Counted from the stretch's first letter, positions 8,918-18,890 are shown. The stretch: DNA of 64,000 nt from Inediibacterium massiliense (GCF_001282725.1 NZ_LN876583.1:1-64000), one strand, 5' to 3'. Numbers and translations: made by a program. The notes: a model not told the origin generated them from the letters alone.

Positions 8918-9202
8918 TCATTTTACTTGTTTTAGTCTTGCAATATCTGCCCAATTATTAGCTGTAGCTTCTTCAACTCTATACATATCTTTTTTAATTG
9001 TTTATACGTTTCCTTTAATATATGCTATATCATTTAGCATATTATCATGTTCTGCTTTGTTCACTTGTGACGAATGTTCTAAGCCTTTCACGATCTCATA
9101 AGTTTCATCCATTCTATTTTTCATCTCTTTTATTTCATTTTTCAAGGGAGCAAATTCTTCTTTAAGCATTTCTCTAATTGCTAATAGTAATTCTTTTTCC
9201 AT
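8918..9202 (-). pseudogene. small coiled-coil protein gene interrupted by an in-frame TAA
   Basis: The intact part encodes 66 residues (MEKELLLAIREMLKEEFAPL and an EIKEMKNRMDETYEIV coiled coil), ending ...AYIKGNV at a TAA (9002-9004). After that stop the same frame continues for 27 codons without interruption: TIKKDMYRVEEATANNWADI then ARLKQVK and TGA. The distal part matches the C terminus of the 139-residue protein at 41964-42383 (VTSKNWNDIAKLKAIK), so the stop splits a once 94-residue protein of that paralogous family. A shorter functional protein or a sequencing error are alternatives. It follows the VanZ-like gene and the 70-residue coiled-coil gene in the same orientation. Confidence 0.7.
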
Positions 9203-9255
9203 TCCTTCACCACCTCAGCGGTATTATAAATTCTCTCTTTTCTACAAGTTATAAA

Positions 9256-9468
9256 CTAAATAACTAGATCTTGTTCTGTTTGTTGTTCTTTATGTTTAAT
9301 AAAATCCATATCATCAGATATTTTATCAATTTTCATATTACTTTCAGTTATATCTTCTGTTATTTTAGCTGTATGTTCATAAACAGAATCTAATTTTTTC
9401 TCTATTCTGTCTTGTCCTTCTTTAATACCTTTTAATTCATCCAATATTTGTTGTATCATTTCATTCAT
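9256..9468 (-). CDS. small coiled-coil protein, 70 aa
   Basis: A 70-residue, highly charged, almost entirely helical sequence starting MNEMIQQILDELKGIKEGQD, with KKLDSVYEHTAKITEDITES in the middle. The 'L-D-x-V-Y-E-x-T-A' segment matches IETVYEQTADLTEF of the protein at 41964-42383, so these belong to one paralogous set of unknown function. The start ATG overlaps the last codons of the VanZ-like gene by 8 nt, indicating translational coupling. Confidence 0.65.
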   Translation of the reverse strand: MNEMIQQILDELKGIKEGQDRIEKKLDSVYEHTAKITEDITESNMKIDKISDDMDFIKHKEQQTEQDLVI

Positions 9469-9937
9469 GCCAACACCCCCTTTTAAATCTGTTCAAAATA
9501 TTTATTAAAAGTAGTGCTATTCCAATTCCAACAGTAGCCCCAGCACTATCAATACATACATCCTTTATACCTGGTCCTCTCCCTGGTACAAACATTTGAT
9601 GAACTTCATCTGATATAGCATACACCACACAAATCAACAAAGCCCATCCAAATTTCCTATATCCACTACTTCTTAAAGCATTTATAACCAATATACCAAG
9701 GATTAGATAAGCGAAAAAATGTGCATTTTTTCTAACTATATGATTCAATTTGCTCATATTAAAATCTGTCTTGGGAGCAACTTTTTCCACTGTTTTTACA
9801 ATAACTTTTGTGACTTCCTTGCTTAGTTTGTTTGATTCATGTGATACTTGGGATGATAAATTAAAAATAACAGCCATCCAAAAGATTACTAATATCCACA
9901 AAATCATCATTCCTATTTGTTTTTTAGTTTTCAACAT
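9461..9937 (-). CDS. VanZ-like membrane protein
   Basis: A 158-residue membrane protein with four predicted hydrophobic helices. The motifs FNLSSQVSHESNKLSK, NAHFFAYLILGILVINALR and YAISDEVHQMFVPGRGPGIK followed by DVCIDSAGATVG are the VanZ-family signature (the first helix loop, H-x-x-F/x-x-Y-x-x-L, and S-D-E-x-H-Q-x-F-V-P-G-R-x-x-x-x-x-D). VanZ of the glycopeptide-resistance cluster gives low-level teicoplanin resistance, but most homologues have no known role. I choose ATG 9937 over the upstream TTG 9958: AAGGA lies about 10 nt before the ATG. Confidence 0.88.
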   Translation of the reverse strand: MLKTKKQIGMMILWILVIFWMAVIFNLSSQVSHESNKLSKEVTKVIVKTVEKVAPKTDFNMSKLNHIVRKNAHFFAYLILGILVINALRSSGYRKFGWALLICVVYAISDEVHQMFVPGRGPGIKDVCIDSAGATVGIGIALLLINILNRFKRGCWHE

Positions 9938-10049
9938 GTTTTTATAATTCCTTCTCAATAAATTAATACATTACATATCTATTACCATGACTTCCATTTT
10001 CACTATTATTTTATCAGAAAGAACACTTTTATTCTATATCCAAAAATAA

Positions 10050-10083
10050 GAAAAGAAAGAACTCATCCCAAAGGATAAATTCT
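10050..10083 (-). terminator. terminator after pgi
   Basis: Reading leftward, AGAGAATTTATCC, TTTG loop, GGATGAGTTCT and TTCTTTTC. It has the same core as the terminator at 8869-8903 and lies about 40 nt past the pgi stop. Confidence 0.6.
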
Positions 10084-10122
10084 CTCTTTTAAAAGCTCAT
10101 GTCATACACCAAAATTCTACTT

Positions 10123-11439
10123 CTAGTCATATCCTGGTTTTCCTAAAAGCTTAAACATATTATTCTTATAAGCTTCTACTCCTGGTTGATCAAAGGGATT
10201 GACCCCCAACAAATACCCACTCATTCCACATGCTTTCTCAAAGAAATATACCATATAACCAAAATAAAATGGAGATATTTCAGGTATATTGATGACAATA
10301 CTAGGTACATTTCCTTCTAAATGAGCATTTAAGCTTCCTTCTAGTGCCTTTTGATTGATAAAATCCAAAGACTTTCCCGCTACATAATTAAGTTGATCTA
10401 AATTATCATCATCTTCTTTTACTATCATTTCTTCTTTAGACTTTTCAATATAAAGTACTGTTTCAAATATATTTTTTCTTCCCTCTTGTATGTATTGTCC
10501 CATAGAATGTAAATCTGTTGTAAAATTCATAGAGGTAGGAAATATTCCTTTTCCACATTTTCCTTCACTTTCTCCAAAGAGCTGCTTAAACCATTCTCCA
10601 AAATAAAATAGACTTGGTTCAAAGCTCGCCATAATCTCTATAGTCTTTCCCTTATCATATAATAAATTTCTAATAGCCGCATATTGATAAGCTGGATTAT
10701 CCTCTAAAACAGGAGTAAAAAGTTCATCATATGCAATCTTTGCACCTTCTATCACCTCTTTGATATCAATTCCTGATACAGCCATAGGCAATAATCCTAC
10801 AGAGGTAAGTACAGAATACCTTCCTCCTACAGCTCTTGGAATCACAAAGGTTTCATAGCCCTCTTTTGTAGCTAGCTCTCTAAGTGCTCCTTTTTTCTCA
10901 TCTGTAGTAGCATAAATTCTTTTTCTTGCTTCTTCTTTTCCATATTTATTTTCCATATATTCTTTTAAGATTCTAAATACCAAAGCAGGCTCTGTAGTAG
11001 TCCCTGATTTAGAAATTACATTGATAGATACATTCTCTTCTTTGATAATCTCTATTAGATGCTTTAAATAAACAGAACTTATATTATAACCTGCAAAATA
11101 GATCTTGGGTCCATTTCTTCTTTCTTTAGGAAGTTCATTATAAAAAATATGATTTAACATTCCTACGGCAGCTCTTGCCCCTAAATAAGAGCCTCCTACC
11201 CCTACTACTATAAAAACATCTGATTGATCTTTAATTTTATTAGCTGTAGCTTCAATTTTTTTTATTTCATCTTGTGAAAAAGTATTTGGTAGATCAACCC
11301 ATCCTAAATATTCACTACCTTTTCCTGTCTTTTTATGAAGCATATTATGGCATAGATTTACTTTTTTCTCTATAATATTGATTTCATCTTTACTAACAAA
11401 ATCAAATACCTTTGAAGCATCTAAATTTATCTTTTTCAT
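10123..11439 (-). CDS. pgi: glucose-6-phosphate isomerase
   Basis: A 438-residue enzyme interconverting glucose 6-phosphate and fructose 6-phosphate in glycolysis and sugar-nucleotide supply. Family motifs are present: [14 protein letters not shown] (about 79-92), [15 protein letters not shown] (about 141-155, the SIS-domain phosphate loop), [16 protein letters not shown] (about 206-221) and [10 protein letters not shown] near the C terminus. Length fits the short bacterial PGI. The start ATG has AAGGAG 8 nt upstream. It lies directly downstream of the 4,6-dehydratase gene (40-nt gap), so it may be in the same transcript as the polysaccharide genes. Confidence 0.96.
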   Translation of the reverse strand: MKKINLDASKVFDFVSKDEINIIEKKVNLCHNMLHKKTGKGSEYLGWVDLPNTFSQDEIKKIEATANKIKDQSDVFIVVGVGGSYLGARAAVGMLNHIFYNELPKERRNGPKIYFAGYNISSVYLKHLIEIIKEENVSINVISKSGTTTEPALVFRILKEYMENKYGKEEARKRIYATTDEKKGALRELATKEGYETFVIPRAVGGRYSVLTSVGLLPMAVSGIDIKEVIEGAKIAYDELFTPVLEDNPAYQYAAIRNLLYDKGKTIEIMASFEPSLFYFGEWFKQLFGESEGKCGKGIFPTSMNFTTDLHSMGQYIQEGRKNIFETVLYIEKSKEEMIVKEDDDNLDQLNYVAGKSLDFINQKALEGSLNAHLEGNVPSIVINIPEISPFYFGYMVYFFEKACGMSGYLLGVNPFDQPGVEAYKNNMFKLLGKPGYD

Positions 11440-11479
11440 CCCTTAGACTCCTTTGATTCATCCCCTTTATTTTTTACCT

Positions 11480-13321
11480 TCAGCTCGTTCTTGTATAAGT
11501 AGGTACCATATGCTCAATATAATCCTTTAGGTCTTCTTTTTCATCTATTAATATTTCTTTTAATCTATTCAGCTCTGTTATCAATACTTTATGATCCATA
11601 AAAATAGGCTGCCCTATAAAAATCTTATGATGACTTGTATTTTGAAGTCCCTCTTCATCCATCAGAAGCTCTTCATATAATTTTTCTCCAGGTCTAAGTC
11701 CTGTAAACTCAATATCAATATCTACATAAGGCTCAAAACCTGATAGACGAATTAGATTCTCCGCTAAATCCAAAATCTTTACAGGCTCACCCATATCTAG
11801 TACAAAGATCTCTCCACCCTTTGCCATAGCTCCTGCTTGAATTACTAGCTGTACAGCCTCAGGAATCGTCATAAAATATCTAGTAATCTCTTTATGCGTA
11901 ACAGTCACAGGTCCACCATTTGCAATCTGCTTTTTAAAAAGAGGAATCACACTTCCATTGCTTCCTAATACATTTCCAAATCGAACGGCTACAAACTCCG
12001 TATTACTCTTTTTACTCATACATTGTACAATCATCTCTGTAATTCTTTTGGTAGCTCCCATCACATTGGTAGGATTTACTGCCTTGTCTGTTGATATGAG
12101 TACAAACTTCTGTGCTCCATAATAATCTGCACATTCTGCCACGTTTAATGTACCAAATACATTATTTTTTATAGCCTCTTGAGGATTATCCTCCATAAGT
12201 GGTACATGCTTGTGAGCTGCTGCATGAAATACTACCTGGGGCTTGTATTTAGAAAATATCTCTTCTATTCTTTTACGATCTCTAATAGATGCAATAAGTA
12301 CTCTTAAATCTAGCTCTGGATCATTTCTTTTTAATTCATTTTGAATATCATAAGCATTATTTTCATAAATATCTAAAATCAAAAGCTTTTTAGGATGAAA
12401 AGGAGCAATCTGTCTACATAACTCAGACCCAATAGACCCTCCTCCACCAGTCACTAGTACTACTTTATCTTCTATATATCCACTAATTTCTTCTAAATTT
12501 ACTTTTACAGGATCTCTTCCCAACAAATCTTCAATCTCCACTTCTCTGATTTGTTTTACGCTCACCTGTCCATCAATGAGTTCATAAATACCAGGAACAA
12601 TTTTTAATTTGCATTTTGTTTTACTACATTCCTCTACAATACTCTTAACTTCTTGTTTAGAAGAAGAAGGAATCGCTATAATGATTTCATCAATTCTTTT
12701 TTTCTCTGCAATTTTTTTAATATGATAGCGATCTCCTAGAACCGCTACTCCATTGATCTTTCTACCAAGTTTGTTTTCATCATCATCTATAACAGCTACA
12801 GGAATACTTTTTAAATCATCATGAATTCTTAATTCTTTGATAATCATAGCCCCAGCTTGTCCAGCTCCTATAATCATGACTCTTTTAAATCCTTTTTTAC
12901 TAGAAATGTTTCTGTTTTTTATTCTATTGATAGCCTTATAGCTAAATCGGATCCCACCTATGAGTATAATATCTAGTATAAAGGTTAGAATATAAATACT
13001 ACGAGGAAGGTTTTGCTGCATAATAAAGGTATAGCTTAGGATAGCAGTATTTGCTACAAAGGATGTTGTAACAATCTGAATAAGCTCTTCTACACTTGCA
13101 TACTTCCATAGATTATTGTATAGCCCAAAGATATAGAATACAGCAAGCTTTATGAGAGTAAAGGTTACAAAATGGTGTAGATAAATATCCACATACTTAG
13201 AAGCCTCTACTGCATACATAAAATCTCCATCAAACCTTAGTATAAAAGCAAGTATGTAAGCTACATTGATTAATACTAAATCAGCAAACACCAGTATGAT
13301 ATTATATATTTTTTTTAACAT
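11480..13321 (-). CDS. membrane-bound UDP-GlcNAc 4,6-dehydratase (PglF/WbpM/CapD type)
   Basis: A 613-residue protein with four N-terminal membrane helices (residues 1-115), a CoA-binding-like Rossmann domain (about 135-260, VMIIGAGQAGAMIIKEL) and a C-terminal short-chain dehydrogenase domain (VLVTGGGGSIGSELCRQI, about 287-304; later DKAVNPTNVMGATKR). The second domain has the altered catalytic region seen in long dehydratases of this type. They convert UDP-GlcNAc to the 4-keto-6-deoxy sugar that starts bacillosamine or QuiNAc synthesis. The start is ATG 13321, 8 nt after GGAG. It precedes pgi. The aminotransferase at 25950 and acetyltransferase at 24593 could act on its product. Confidence 0.92.
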   Translation of the reverse strand: MLKKIYNIILVFADLVLINVAYILAFILRFDGDFMYAVEASKYVDIYLHHFVTFTLIKLAVFYIFGLYNNLWKYASVEELIQIVTTSFVANTAILSYTFIMQQNLPRSIYILTFILDIILIGGIRFSYKAINRIKNRNISSKKGFKRVMIIGAGQAGAMIIKELRIHDDLKSIPVAVIDDDENKLGRKINGVAVLGDRYHIKKIAEKKRIDEIIIAIPSSSKQEVKSIVEECSKTKCKLKIVPGIYELIDGQVSVKQIREVEIEDLLGRDPVKVNLEEISGYIEDKVVLVTGGGGSIGSELCRQIAPFHPKKLLILDIYENNAYDIQNELKRNDPELDLRVLIASIRDRKRIEEIFSKYKPQVVFHAAAHKHVPLMEDNPQEAIKNNVFGTLNVAECADYYGAQKFVLISTDKAVNPTNVMGATKRITEMIVQCMSKKSNTEFVAVRFGNVLGSNGSVIPLFKKQIANGGPVTVTHKEITRYFMTIPEAVQLVIQAGAMAKGGEIFVLDMGEPVKILDLAENLIRLSGFEPYVDIDIEFTGLRPGEKLYEELLMDEEGLQNTSHHKIFIGQPIFMDHKVLITELNRLKEILIDEKEDLKDYIEHMVPTYTRTS

Positions 13322-13440
13322 ATTCCTCACTCCAAAATGGGTACTTAGATTTTATTTAAAATAGTTTATATACCATTTCATTCTATCATAGATTATAGAA
13401 AAAATAAAAGATTTACAGAAATGCATTTCACAATTACATA

Positions 13441-13479
13441 AAAAAAGAGAATAGATCCTATGGATTCATTCTCTTTTTT
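13441..13479 (-). terminator. bidirectional-looking terminator after galE
   Basis: AAAAAAGAGAAT, a short loop region and ATTCTCTTTTTT form a strong, nearly symmetrical stem (with inner GATCC/GGATC pairing). It lies about 60 nt past the galE stop and ends the leftward polysaccharide transcript ahead of the dehydratase gene. Confidence 0.8.
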
Positions 13480-13536
13480 CTCCAATAAATTAATAAACTA
13501 AGTAACTAGAATAGATATCAAAAATTCATAAAAAAT

Positions 13537-14523
13537 CTATTTGTTATATCCGTTAGGATGATTACTATGCCAATTCCATGCATCTTGTATAATTTTTTTC
13601 AATGAATTAAATTGTGGATTCCAACCTAAAATCTTTTTCGCTTTTTCAGATGAAGCAATCAACACTGCTGGATCACCTGCTCTTCGTTCTTTAATTTCCG
13701 CTGGAATTGAATGACCTGTCAATTTTCTTGTAGTCTCTATTACTTCCTTAACTGAGTAGCCATTTCCATTTCCAAGGTTAAATATGTCACTATCATTACC
13801 ATTTCTCAAATACTCTAATGCTTGATAATGAGCTGAGGCAAGATCCATTACATGAATATAATCTCTTGCACACGTACCGTCTTCAGTTGGATAGTCATCT
13901 CCAAACATATAAATCTTATCACGCTTTCCAATAGGAACTTGAAGAATAAGTGGAATGAGATGTGTTTCAGGATGATGATCTTCTCCAATAGTCCCAATCT
14001 CATCCGCACCAGCGGCATTGAAATATCTAAGTGACACATACTTTGTCCCATAAGCCTGGTCAAACCATTTCATCATTTTTTCCATAGCAAGCTTTGTCTC
14101 ACCATAGGTATTGGTTGGTCTTGTCTCATCTGATTCCATGATTGGAATGTTCTTTGGCTCTCCATATATAGCTGCTGTAGAAGAAAATACAATCTTATCT
14201 ACATTATTTTCTCTCATAATATCTAGTAGACACATCATCCCAAATACATTGTTATGATAATATTCATATGGCTTTTCCATACTCTCGCCTACAAGGGAAT
14301 TCGCAGCAAAGTGAATTACTGCTTCGATATTATGTTTCTTAAAGACCTTATCTAGCTCATCTTTATCTCTAATATCAATCTTGTAGAGATGATCCACATT
14401 AATAGCCGCTTCATGGCCACTTTGCAGATTATCTACAACGATGATTTCTTCATTCTGGTTTTGAAAGTATTTCACTGTATGGCTGCCTATGAAACCAGCT
14501 CCTCCTGTTATTAGTATTGGCAT
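13537..14523 (-). CDS. galE: UDP-glucose 4-epimerase
   Basis: A 328-residue short-chain dehydrogenase that interconverts UDP-glucose and UDP-galactose (possibly the GlcNAc/GalNAc pair too). The N-terminal ILITGGAGFIGSHTVKYF NAD-binding motif, SSTAAIYG, the catalytic YxxxK in NTYGETKLAMEK and the CARDYIHVMDLASAH motif identify GalE. The start ATG follows AAGGAGG by 9 nt. It is the distal gene of the polysaccharide operon, 20 nt after the flippase gene. Confidence 0.95.
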   Translation of the reverse strand: MPILITGGAGFIGSHTVKYFQNQNEEIIVVDNLQSGHEAAINVDHLYKIDIRDKDELDKVFKKHNIEAVIHFAANSLVGESMEKPYEYYHNNVFGMMCLLDIMRENNVDKIVFSSTAAIYGEPKNIPIMESDETRPTNTYGETKLAMEKMMKWFDQAYGTKYVSLRYFNAAGADEIGTIGEDHHPETHLIPLILQVPIGKRDKIYMFGDDYPTEDGTCARDYIHVMDLASAHYQALEYLRNGNDSDIFNLGNGNGYSVKEVIETTRKLTGHSIPAEIKERRAGDPAVLIASSEKAKKILGWNPQFNSLKKIIQDAWNWHSNHPNGYNK

Positions 14524-14543
14524 GGTTGGTCACCTCCTTGTAA

Positions 14544-16058
14544 TTATAAAATTCTAATTAAATACTTCTTGATATCCCTAAACTCTTTTGACCTAAAAGA
14601 TAAAAGTATAAATACAGTAGTTACAGTTATAAAAATTACAATTCCTTTCATTATTATTCCTCCAATGGAAGTAACAGATACATAAAATCCAACTATTAAA
14701 ATTGATGTTAACGCACTAATCAGAGTAATAAATACGTATTTGATTTGTAATTTCCAATAATTCCAAACACTTTTATTGAATTTGCTTTTGAAAAGTATCC
14801 TTGGCTCATACCATATTGTTGTTAAAGCTCTTGATATCATTGTTGAAAATAATATTCCTGCCATTCCATACAGCATTCCTAACACTATCGACAAAACAAT
14901 GTTTATGAAAGCAGCAACTAGCATCGTGAATTTTATTTCATTAAATAACCCCATAGTTTCTCTGTATATCCAAACAGGATTTATAATATTCTGAATGTAA
15001 AAATTGAACACTATGGCAACTAAAACAGAGTATTCAAGAATATATTCTGAACCAATCCATAAAGATATGAAATCATCAAATAGCAAGAAAAAAGAGACAG
15101 AACAAAATGCACTTATCCATTGAAAAAACACTACAAGTATTCTAAAAAATTCATATGATTTTTCATTATTGTTTTCTGCATTTAAATTCCCTATGCTAGA
15201 AAACAAACCCTGAATTATTACATTTATAAAGGTTGTTATTGCCATCACAATTAACCCATAATTAGAGTAGTAACCCACATATATAGTACCTACAATCGAA
15301 GAAATTAATATATTGTCTGTGTTATTCATAACAACTACACCAATTTTATATAAGAACATCGATTTGATTTTTTCCAAAATATTAAGGTCTCTAATGTCTA
15401 CTTCATGACTATTATTTGTGATATTGGGATATAACTTATTCGTAATGAAATTGTTAATTATATTATTCAAAATAGTAAAAAAAATCATTACAACTAAAAA
15501 TAAAAAATAGCTATTATAATATACAATCACAAAAATTTGTAATAAATCTCTTCCAACTATAACAACAGCATTTACAATTTTCAATTTATAAATTTTTTGA
15601 TCTGCATTTATCAATGTTGTTTTGTATACTATAAGGTATGATGATACTGAATTGATTAAAAAAAGAAGATAATAAACTATTATACTATTTCGATTTAACT
15701 CACTATTAATAAAAGTACTTAAAAAAGGAATAAGACATAATCCTAAAATTAAAATTGAAAATGCTATTTTATAATAGATTTTTCTAAAATACCTAAGTAA
15801 ACCTGATACAACGTCCCAGTTTTGCTTTGCTAATGGAGAGTACAAACTATAAATCATAACATTTCCTAGCCCTAATTCTGCTAAAGAAAGTACCGTAAGG
15901 ATGTTTGACAATAATCCATTAACACCTAAATAATCTGCACCTAGATACCTAATAAAAAAAGTTCTATGCACGAAGGATATTGCTAATATGATAAATTGAC
16001 TAACTATTCCAACACCCATATTTCGAATTGAATTTTTCTTTCTAGAAGTTTCAATCAT
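14544..16058 (-). CDS. polysaccharide repeat-unit flippase (Wzx-like)
   Basis: A 504-residue integral membrane protein with 12-14 predicted helices and a short basic N terminus. IRNMGVGIVSQFIILAISFV and YLGADYLGVNGLLSNILTVL followed by SLAELGLGNVMIYSLY match the oligosaccharide flippase / polysaccharide export family of the MOP superfamily. It should move undecaprenyl-diphosphate-linked repeat units across the membrane. ATG overlaps the TGA of the previous gene (ATGA), indicating tight coupling. Specific substrate cannot be read from sequence. Confidence 0.88.
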   Translation of the reverse strand: MIETSRKKNSIRNMGVGIVSQFIILAISFVHRTFFIRYLGADYLGVNGLLSNILTVLSLAELGLGNVMIYSLYSPLAKQNWDVVSGLLRYFRKIYYKIAFSILILGLCLIPFLSTFINSELNRNSIIVYYLLFLINSVSSYLIVYKTTLINADQKIYKLKIVNAVVIVGRDLLQIFVIVYYNSYFLFLVVMIFFTILNNIINNFITNKLYPNITNNSHEVDIRDLNILEKIKSMFLYKIGVVVMNNTDNILISSIVGTIYVGYYSNYGLIVMAITTFINVIIQGLFSSIGNLNAENNNEKSYEFFRILVVFFQWISAFCSVSFFLLFDDFISLWIGSEYILEYSVLVAIVFNFYIQNIINPVWIYRETMGLFNEIKFTMLVAAFINIVLSIVLGMLYGMAGILFSTMISRALTTIWYEPRILFKSKFNKSVWNYWKLQIKYVFITLISALTSILIVGFYVSVTSIGGIIMKGIVIFITVTTVFILLSFRSKEFRDIKKYLIRIL

Positions 16059-17563
16059 TCTCTTCTTATTCCCTTCAAATTGCGATATATACTCCTAAAA
16101 AAATTATAGCAATTTATTTTTTTTAAAGTTTTGAAAAATATTTGTTTAAAAACATAACTTGTATTTCGATGAAAAAGTCTCACTTTGAATATAATATTAA
16201 TAGCTACAATCCTTAGTTTTCGCTCATTGTGAGTAATCGAATTAATTAGATCAATATCTAACTTGTCTTTATTCTCATTTCTATTAATTTTGAATTGCTT
16301 CACTAACTCTAATTTCGTAAATTTTAAATCATTATAGATAAAAAAATTCGTCGGATCAAAAATAATATTTTCTAGATTATCACCATAAAACTTAATATAT
16401 TCATTATGGTTGCCTACTACATTGCTATTGAGCTTATTAAAACTTTCGTCTATTGACAAATAATCAATGTCTTCTGCATTTCTGAGTCCATATAAAGCCA
16501 TGACGCTACTTGAGTCTATGACTAAATTTTCATTATCTAATTTAAAAGTATTCAGTTGCTCTTTTAAATTTTTCAACTTTGTAACAAAGCTAGTATATTT
16601 ACATGGCTGTCCAACATTTAAATATTCAATTGAATTTCTATTCAACAGTAGTGAAGTTAACTGATAAGATTCTTCAGAATTATCTGTTATATGAATAGAA
16701 TGATTTTCAATTTTAAAAATGTCTCGTACTTTTTCTTTTAATTCTAATACTTTTATTAAACTCTCACACTCAAAAGTATATAGAAGTAATGGCGCACCTT
16801 TTTCATAGCATTTAATAGCTTTATTATCAACCCCCTTAAAATTATTTTCATAAGTTCCAATCCAATCTTGATGAGAATAAATTTGACTCATCAGGTTTTT
16901 AAGACCTTGATAATTTAAAACAGTATTATGTTTTGATATAACTTTCGTTGATTTATTAATTAATTTATCAGCTAAGTCTCTTGATTCCCTATTGCTCGCT
17001 TTAGGCCATATGCATGCTACATAAACATTATTCTTAATCTTTGTGTATTGAGTTATCAAATAATTTAAATATTTTTCATCCAATAACCTTCTCTTAAAAA
17101 AATTAATATCATATTGCACTCCTATATGTTCAAATCTAATTATAGAAATATCCATATTGAAATAAGCTGCTATCGCAACACGATGTGCACCATCTAAAAT
17201 AGCATTGCTTTTCCCGACTGGTATAACTGATATAGTTTCATCAAATCCACAAGACTTTATACTCTCAATTGTCTCATGAAAATCCTGAAAGAAAATATCA
17301 ATTGAATTTTTCTTTTTATTTCCTGGTTCCTCGTATTTACCCATGGTAAAAGCTTCAACATGAGCTTTATATAATTCTTTTATAAAATTTACTTTGTAAC
17401 CTTTTTCATAAAATTCAACATATTTATATTTCGCTACTAAGTCAATTCTCTCAGGAACAATCAACTCACGTGCATTAATTGTTTCAATAACAAATTCAAA
17501 ATCATCATCTATATTATAACTATCACAAAAATAATCTGTTAAAAGGCCCCTAATTCTTTTCAA
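16055..17563 (-). CDS. polysaccharide-locus protein with ParB-like and nucleotidyltransferase-like regions
   Basis: I do not recognise this 502-residue protein as a whole. Around residues 110-150 a segment VIPVGKSNAILDGAHRVAIA resembles the ParB/sulfiredoxin-like fold (D-G-x-H-R). In the C-terminal third, IDSSSVMALYGLRNAEDIDY, followed later by NFFIYNDLKFTKLELVKQFK, resembles nucleotidyltransferase-fold enzymes of polysaccharide clusters (G-x-R-x-x-x-D-I-D). The start is TTG with AGGAGAGG 8 nt upstream. It overlaps the polymerase gene by 14 nt and the flippase gene by 4 nt, so it belongs to this operon. A role in a locus-specific sugar modification is inference. Confidence 0.55.
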   Translation of the reverse strand: MKRIRGLLTDYFCDSYNIDDDFEFVIETINARELIVPERIDLVAKYKYVEFYEKGYKVNFIKELYKAHVEAFTMGKYEEPGNKKKNSIDIFFQDFHETIESIKSCGFDETISVIPVGKSNAILDGAHRVAIAAYFNMDISIIRFEHIGVQYDINFFKRRLLDEKYLNYLITQYTKIKNNVYVACIWPKASNRESRDLADKLINKSTKVISKHNTVLNYQGLKNLMSQIYSHQDWIGTYENNFKGVDNKAIKCYEKGAPLLLYTFECESLIKVLELKEKVRDIFKIENHSIHITDNSEESYQLTSLLLNRNSIEYLNVGQPCKYTSFVTKLKNLKEQLNTFKLDNENLVIDSSSVMALYGLRNAEDIDYLSIDESFNKLNSNVVGNHNEYIKFYGDNLENIIFDPTNFFIYNDLKFTKLELVKQFKINRNENKDKLDIDLINSITHNERKLRIVAINIIFKVRLFHRNTSYVFKQIFFKTLKKINCYNFFRSIYRNLKGIRRE

Positions 17564-18890
17564 AATATATTCCTCTCCTATTCTTAAAACCCTTATTCTT
17601 CTTGTTCCATAAGAATAAAATAATTATCGCTAAAATTGGTGCAGGTGTACTTAGCTGAAAATTCATAATCCCTCTTATTACAGCATCAAATACAATCATT
17701 GAAATCATCATATTTTGTATTGTACACTCTTTTAGATAATTCAAAAGCGTTTTATGAAAATAATACCCAAATATGCAAGATAGTAGTATGACTCCAACTA
17801 ATCTAAAATCTAAATAAAATCTTAAAATTTGAGTGTATAGGGCATTGTGATTGTGATTAGCTCCAATTCTTATGGTTTGCTTCGTTATATTATCTATATA
17901 ATAATTCGCTACTCTATAATTTAATCCAAATAGATTCAAAAAACTACCAATTAATTGGTCTATCCAAGCTAAAGTTGCTCTTCCCCAAAAAATATCCTCA
18001 TTAAATAAGTTTCCTTGAATTACATAATCAAGTGCTCTAAACGCTCCAATAACATAAGTACCTACTTGAGAAAACAATGATTGAATTACTTTATTAAAAA
18101 TATCATATGTTAGTTCTTTATATCCCATCCTTGTTGCTGTTAAATACATCATATACGAAAAAAATATCAGTACTGATGCCACAAGTATTATTAATCTTTT
18201 GGGATTAAAACTCAATTTCTTAGACTGATAAAAATTTTTGTGCGCTATGAATGCAAAAAAGAAAAACAGTAATAAAGCAACTATTGTTCCTCTACCCGCT
18301 CCAATACCTGAAAAAAATAGAACATTCATCAAGGAAACATAAAATGAATAAGTTTTAATCCTTTTAAATAGGGTGGAGAATGCACATACAGACATATTAA
18401 TATAAATAAAAGCAGAAATAATGTAATTAAAACAGTGTGCTTCAACTGCTGTTGAAAATACACCTCCTACACCATATCTAAGGCTTCTTGATTCTAAAAT
18501 CCCGTAAATTGAGAGTAAAAGATTATATCTGTACAAATAGTATGTCAGTAAAACAAGTACCAATGTTGTTACTATTTTATATGTTTTATTATTAATAAAA
18601 TACCTGTCAAAACTTTTTTCCAAATCTAGAACGGAGTATTCAGTAATCATTATCTTTGATCTTTTATGAATTAAAAATCCAATAAAGAATGACCACATAT
18701 GAATCAAAACTAGTGCATAAGTGAAAGATGACACCTTATACATCTCATGCGGGTTAAAAGTGGAGTAGAAAGACCATCCCCCCCACCAAATTAAATATAT
18801 ATATATTAAATCTCTTTCGATGCCTTTTCTTATAACAATTTTTGCTAAGAAAATCATCAATATAGAGGACACTAAAATAAGAATACTCAT
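17550..18890 (-). CDS. repeat-unit polymerase (Wzy-like)
   Basis: A 446-residue membrane protein with about ten hydrophobic helices and one large external loop (about residues 280-345, containing NLFNEDIFWGRATLAW). That topology, the poor sequence conservation and its position between flippase and glycosyltransferases fit a Wzy oligosaccharide repeat-unit polymerase. Start ATG with AAGGAG 9 nt upstream. Identification rests on topology and context; the sequence alone gives no signature. Confidence 0.75.
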   Translation of the reverse strand: MSILILVSSILMIFLAKIVIRKGIERDLIYIYLIWWGGWSFYSTFNPHEMYKVSSFTYALVLIHMWSFFIGFLIHKRSKIMITEYSVLDLEKSFDRYFINNKTYKIVTTLVLVLLTYYLYRYNLLLSIYGILESRSLRYGVGGVFSTAVEAHCFNYIISAFIYINMSVCAFSTLFKRIKTYSFYVSLMNVLFFSGIGAGRGTIVALLLFFFFAFIAHKNFYQSKKLSFNPKRLIILVASVLIFFSYMMYLTATRMGYKELTYDIFNKVIQSLFSQVGTYVIGAFRALDYVIQGNLFNEDIFWGRATLAWIDQLIGSFLNLFGLNYRVANYYIDNITKQTIRIGANHNHNALYTQILRFYLDFRLVGVILLSCIFGYYFHKTLLNYLKECTIQNMMISMIVFDAVIRGIMNFQLSTPAPILAIIILFLWNKKNKGFKNRRGIYFEKN

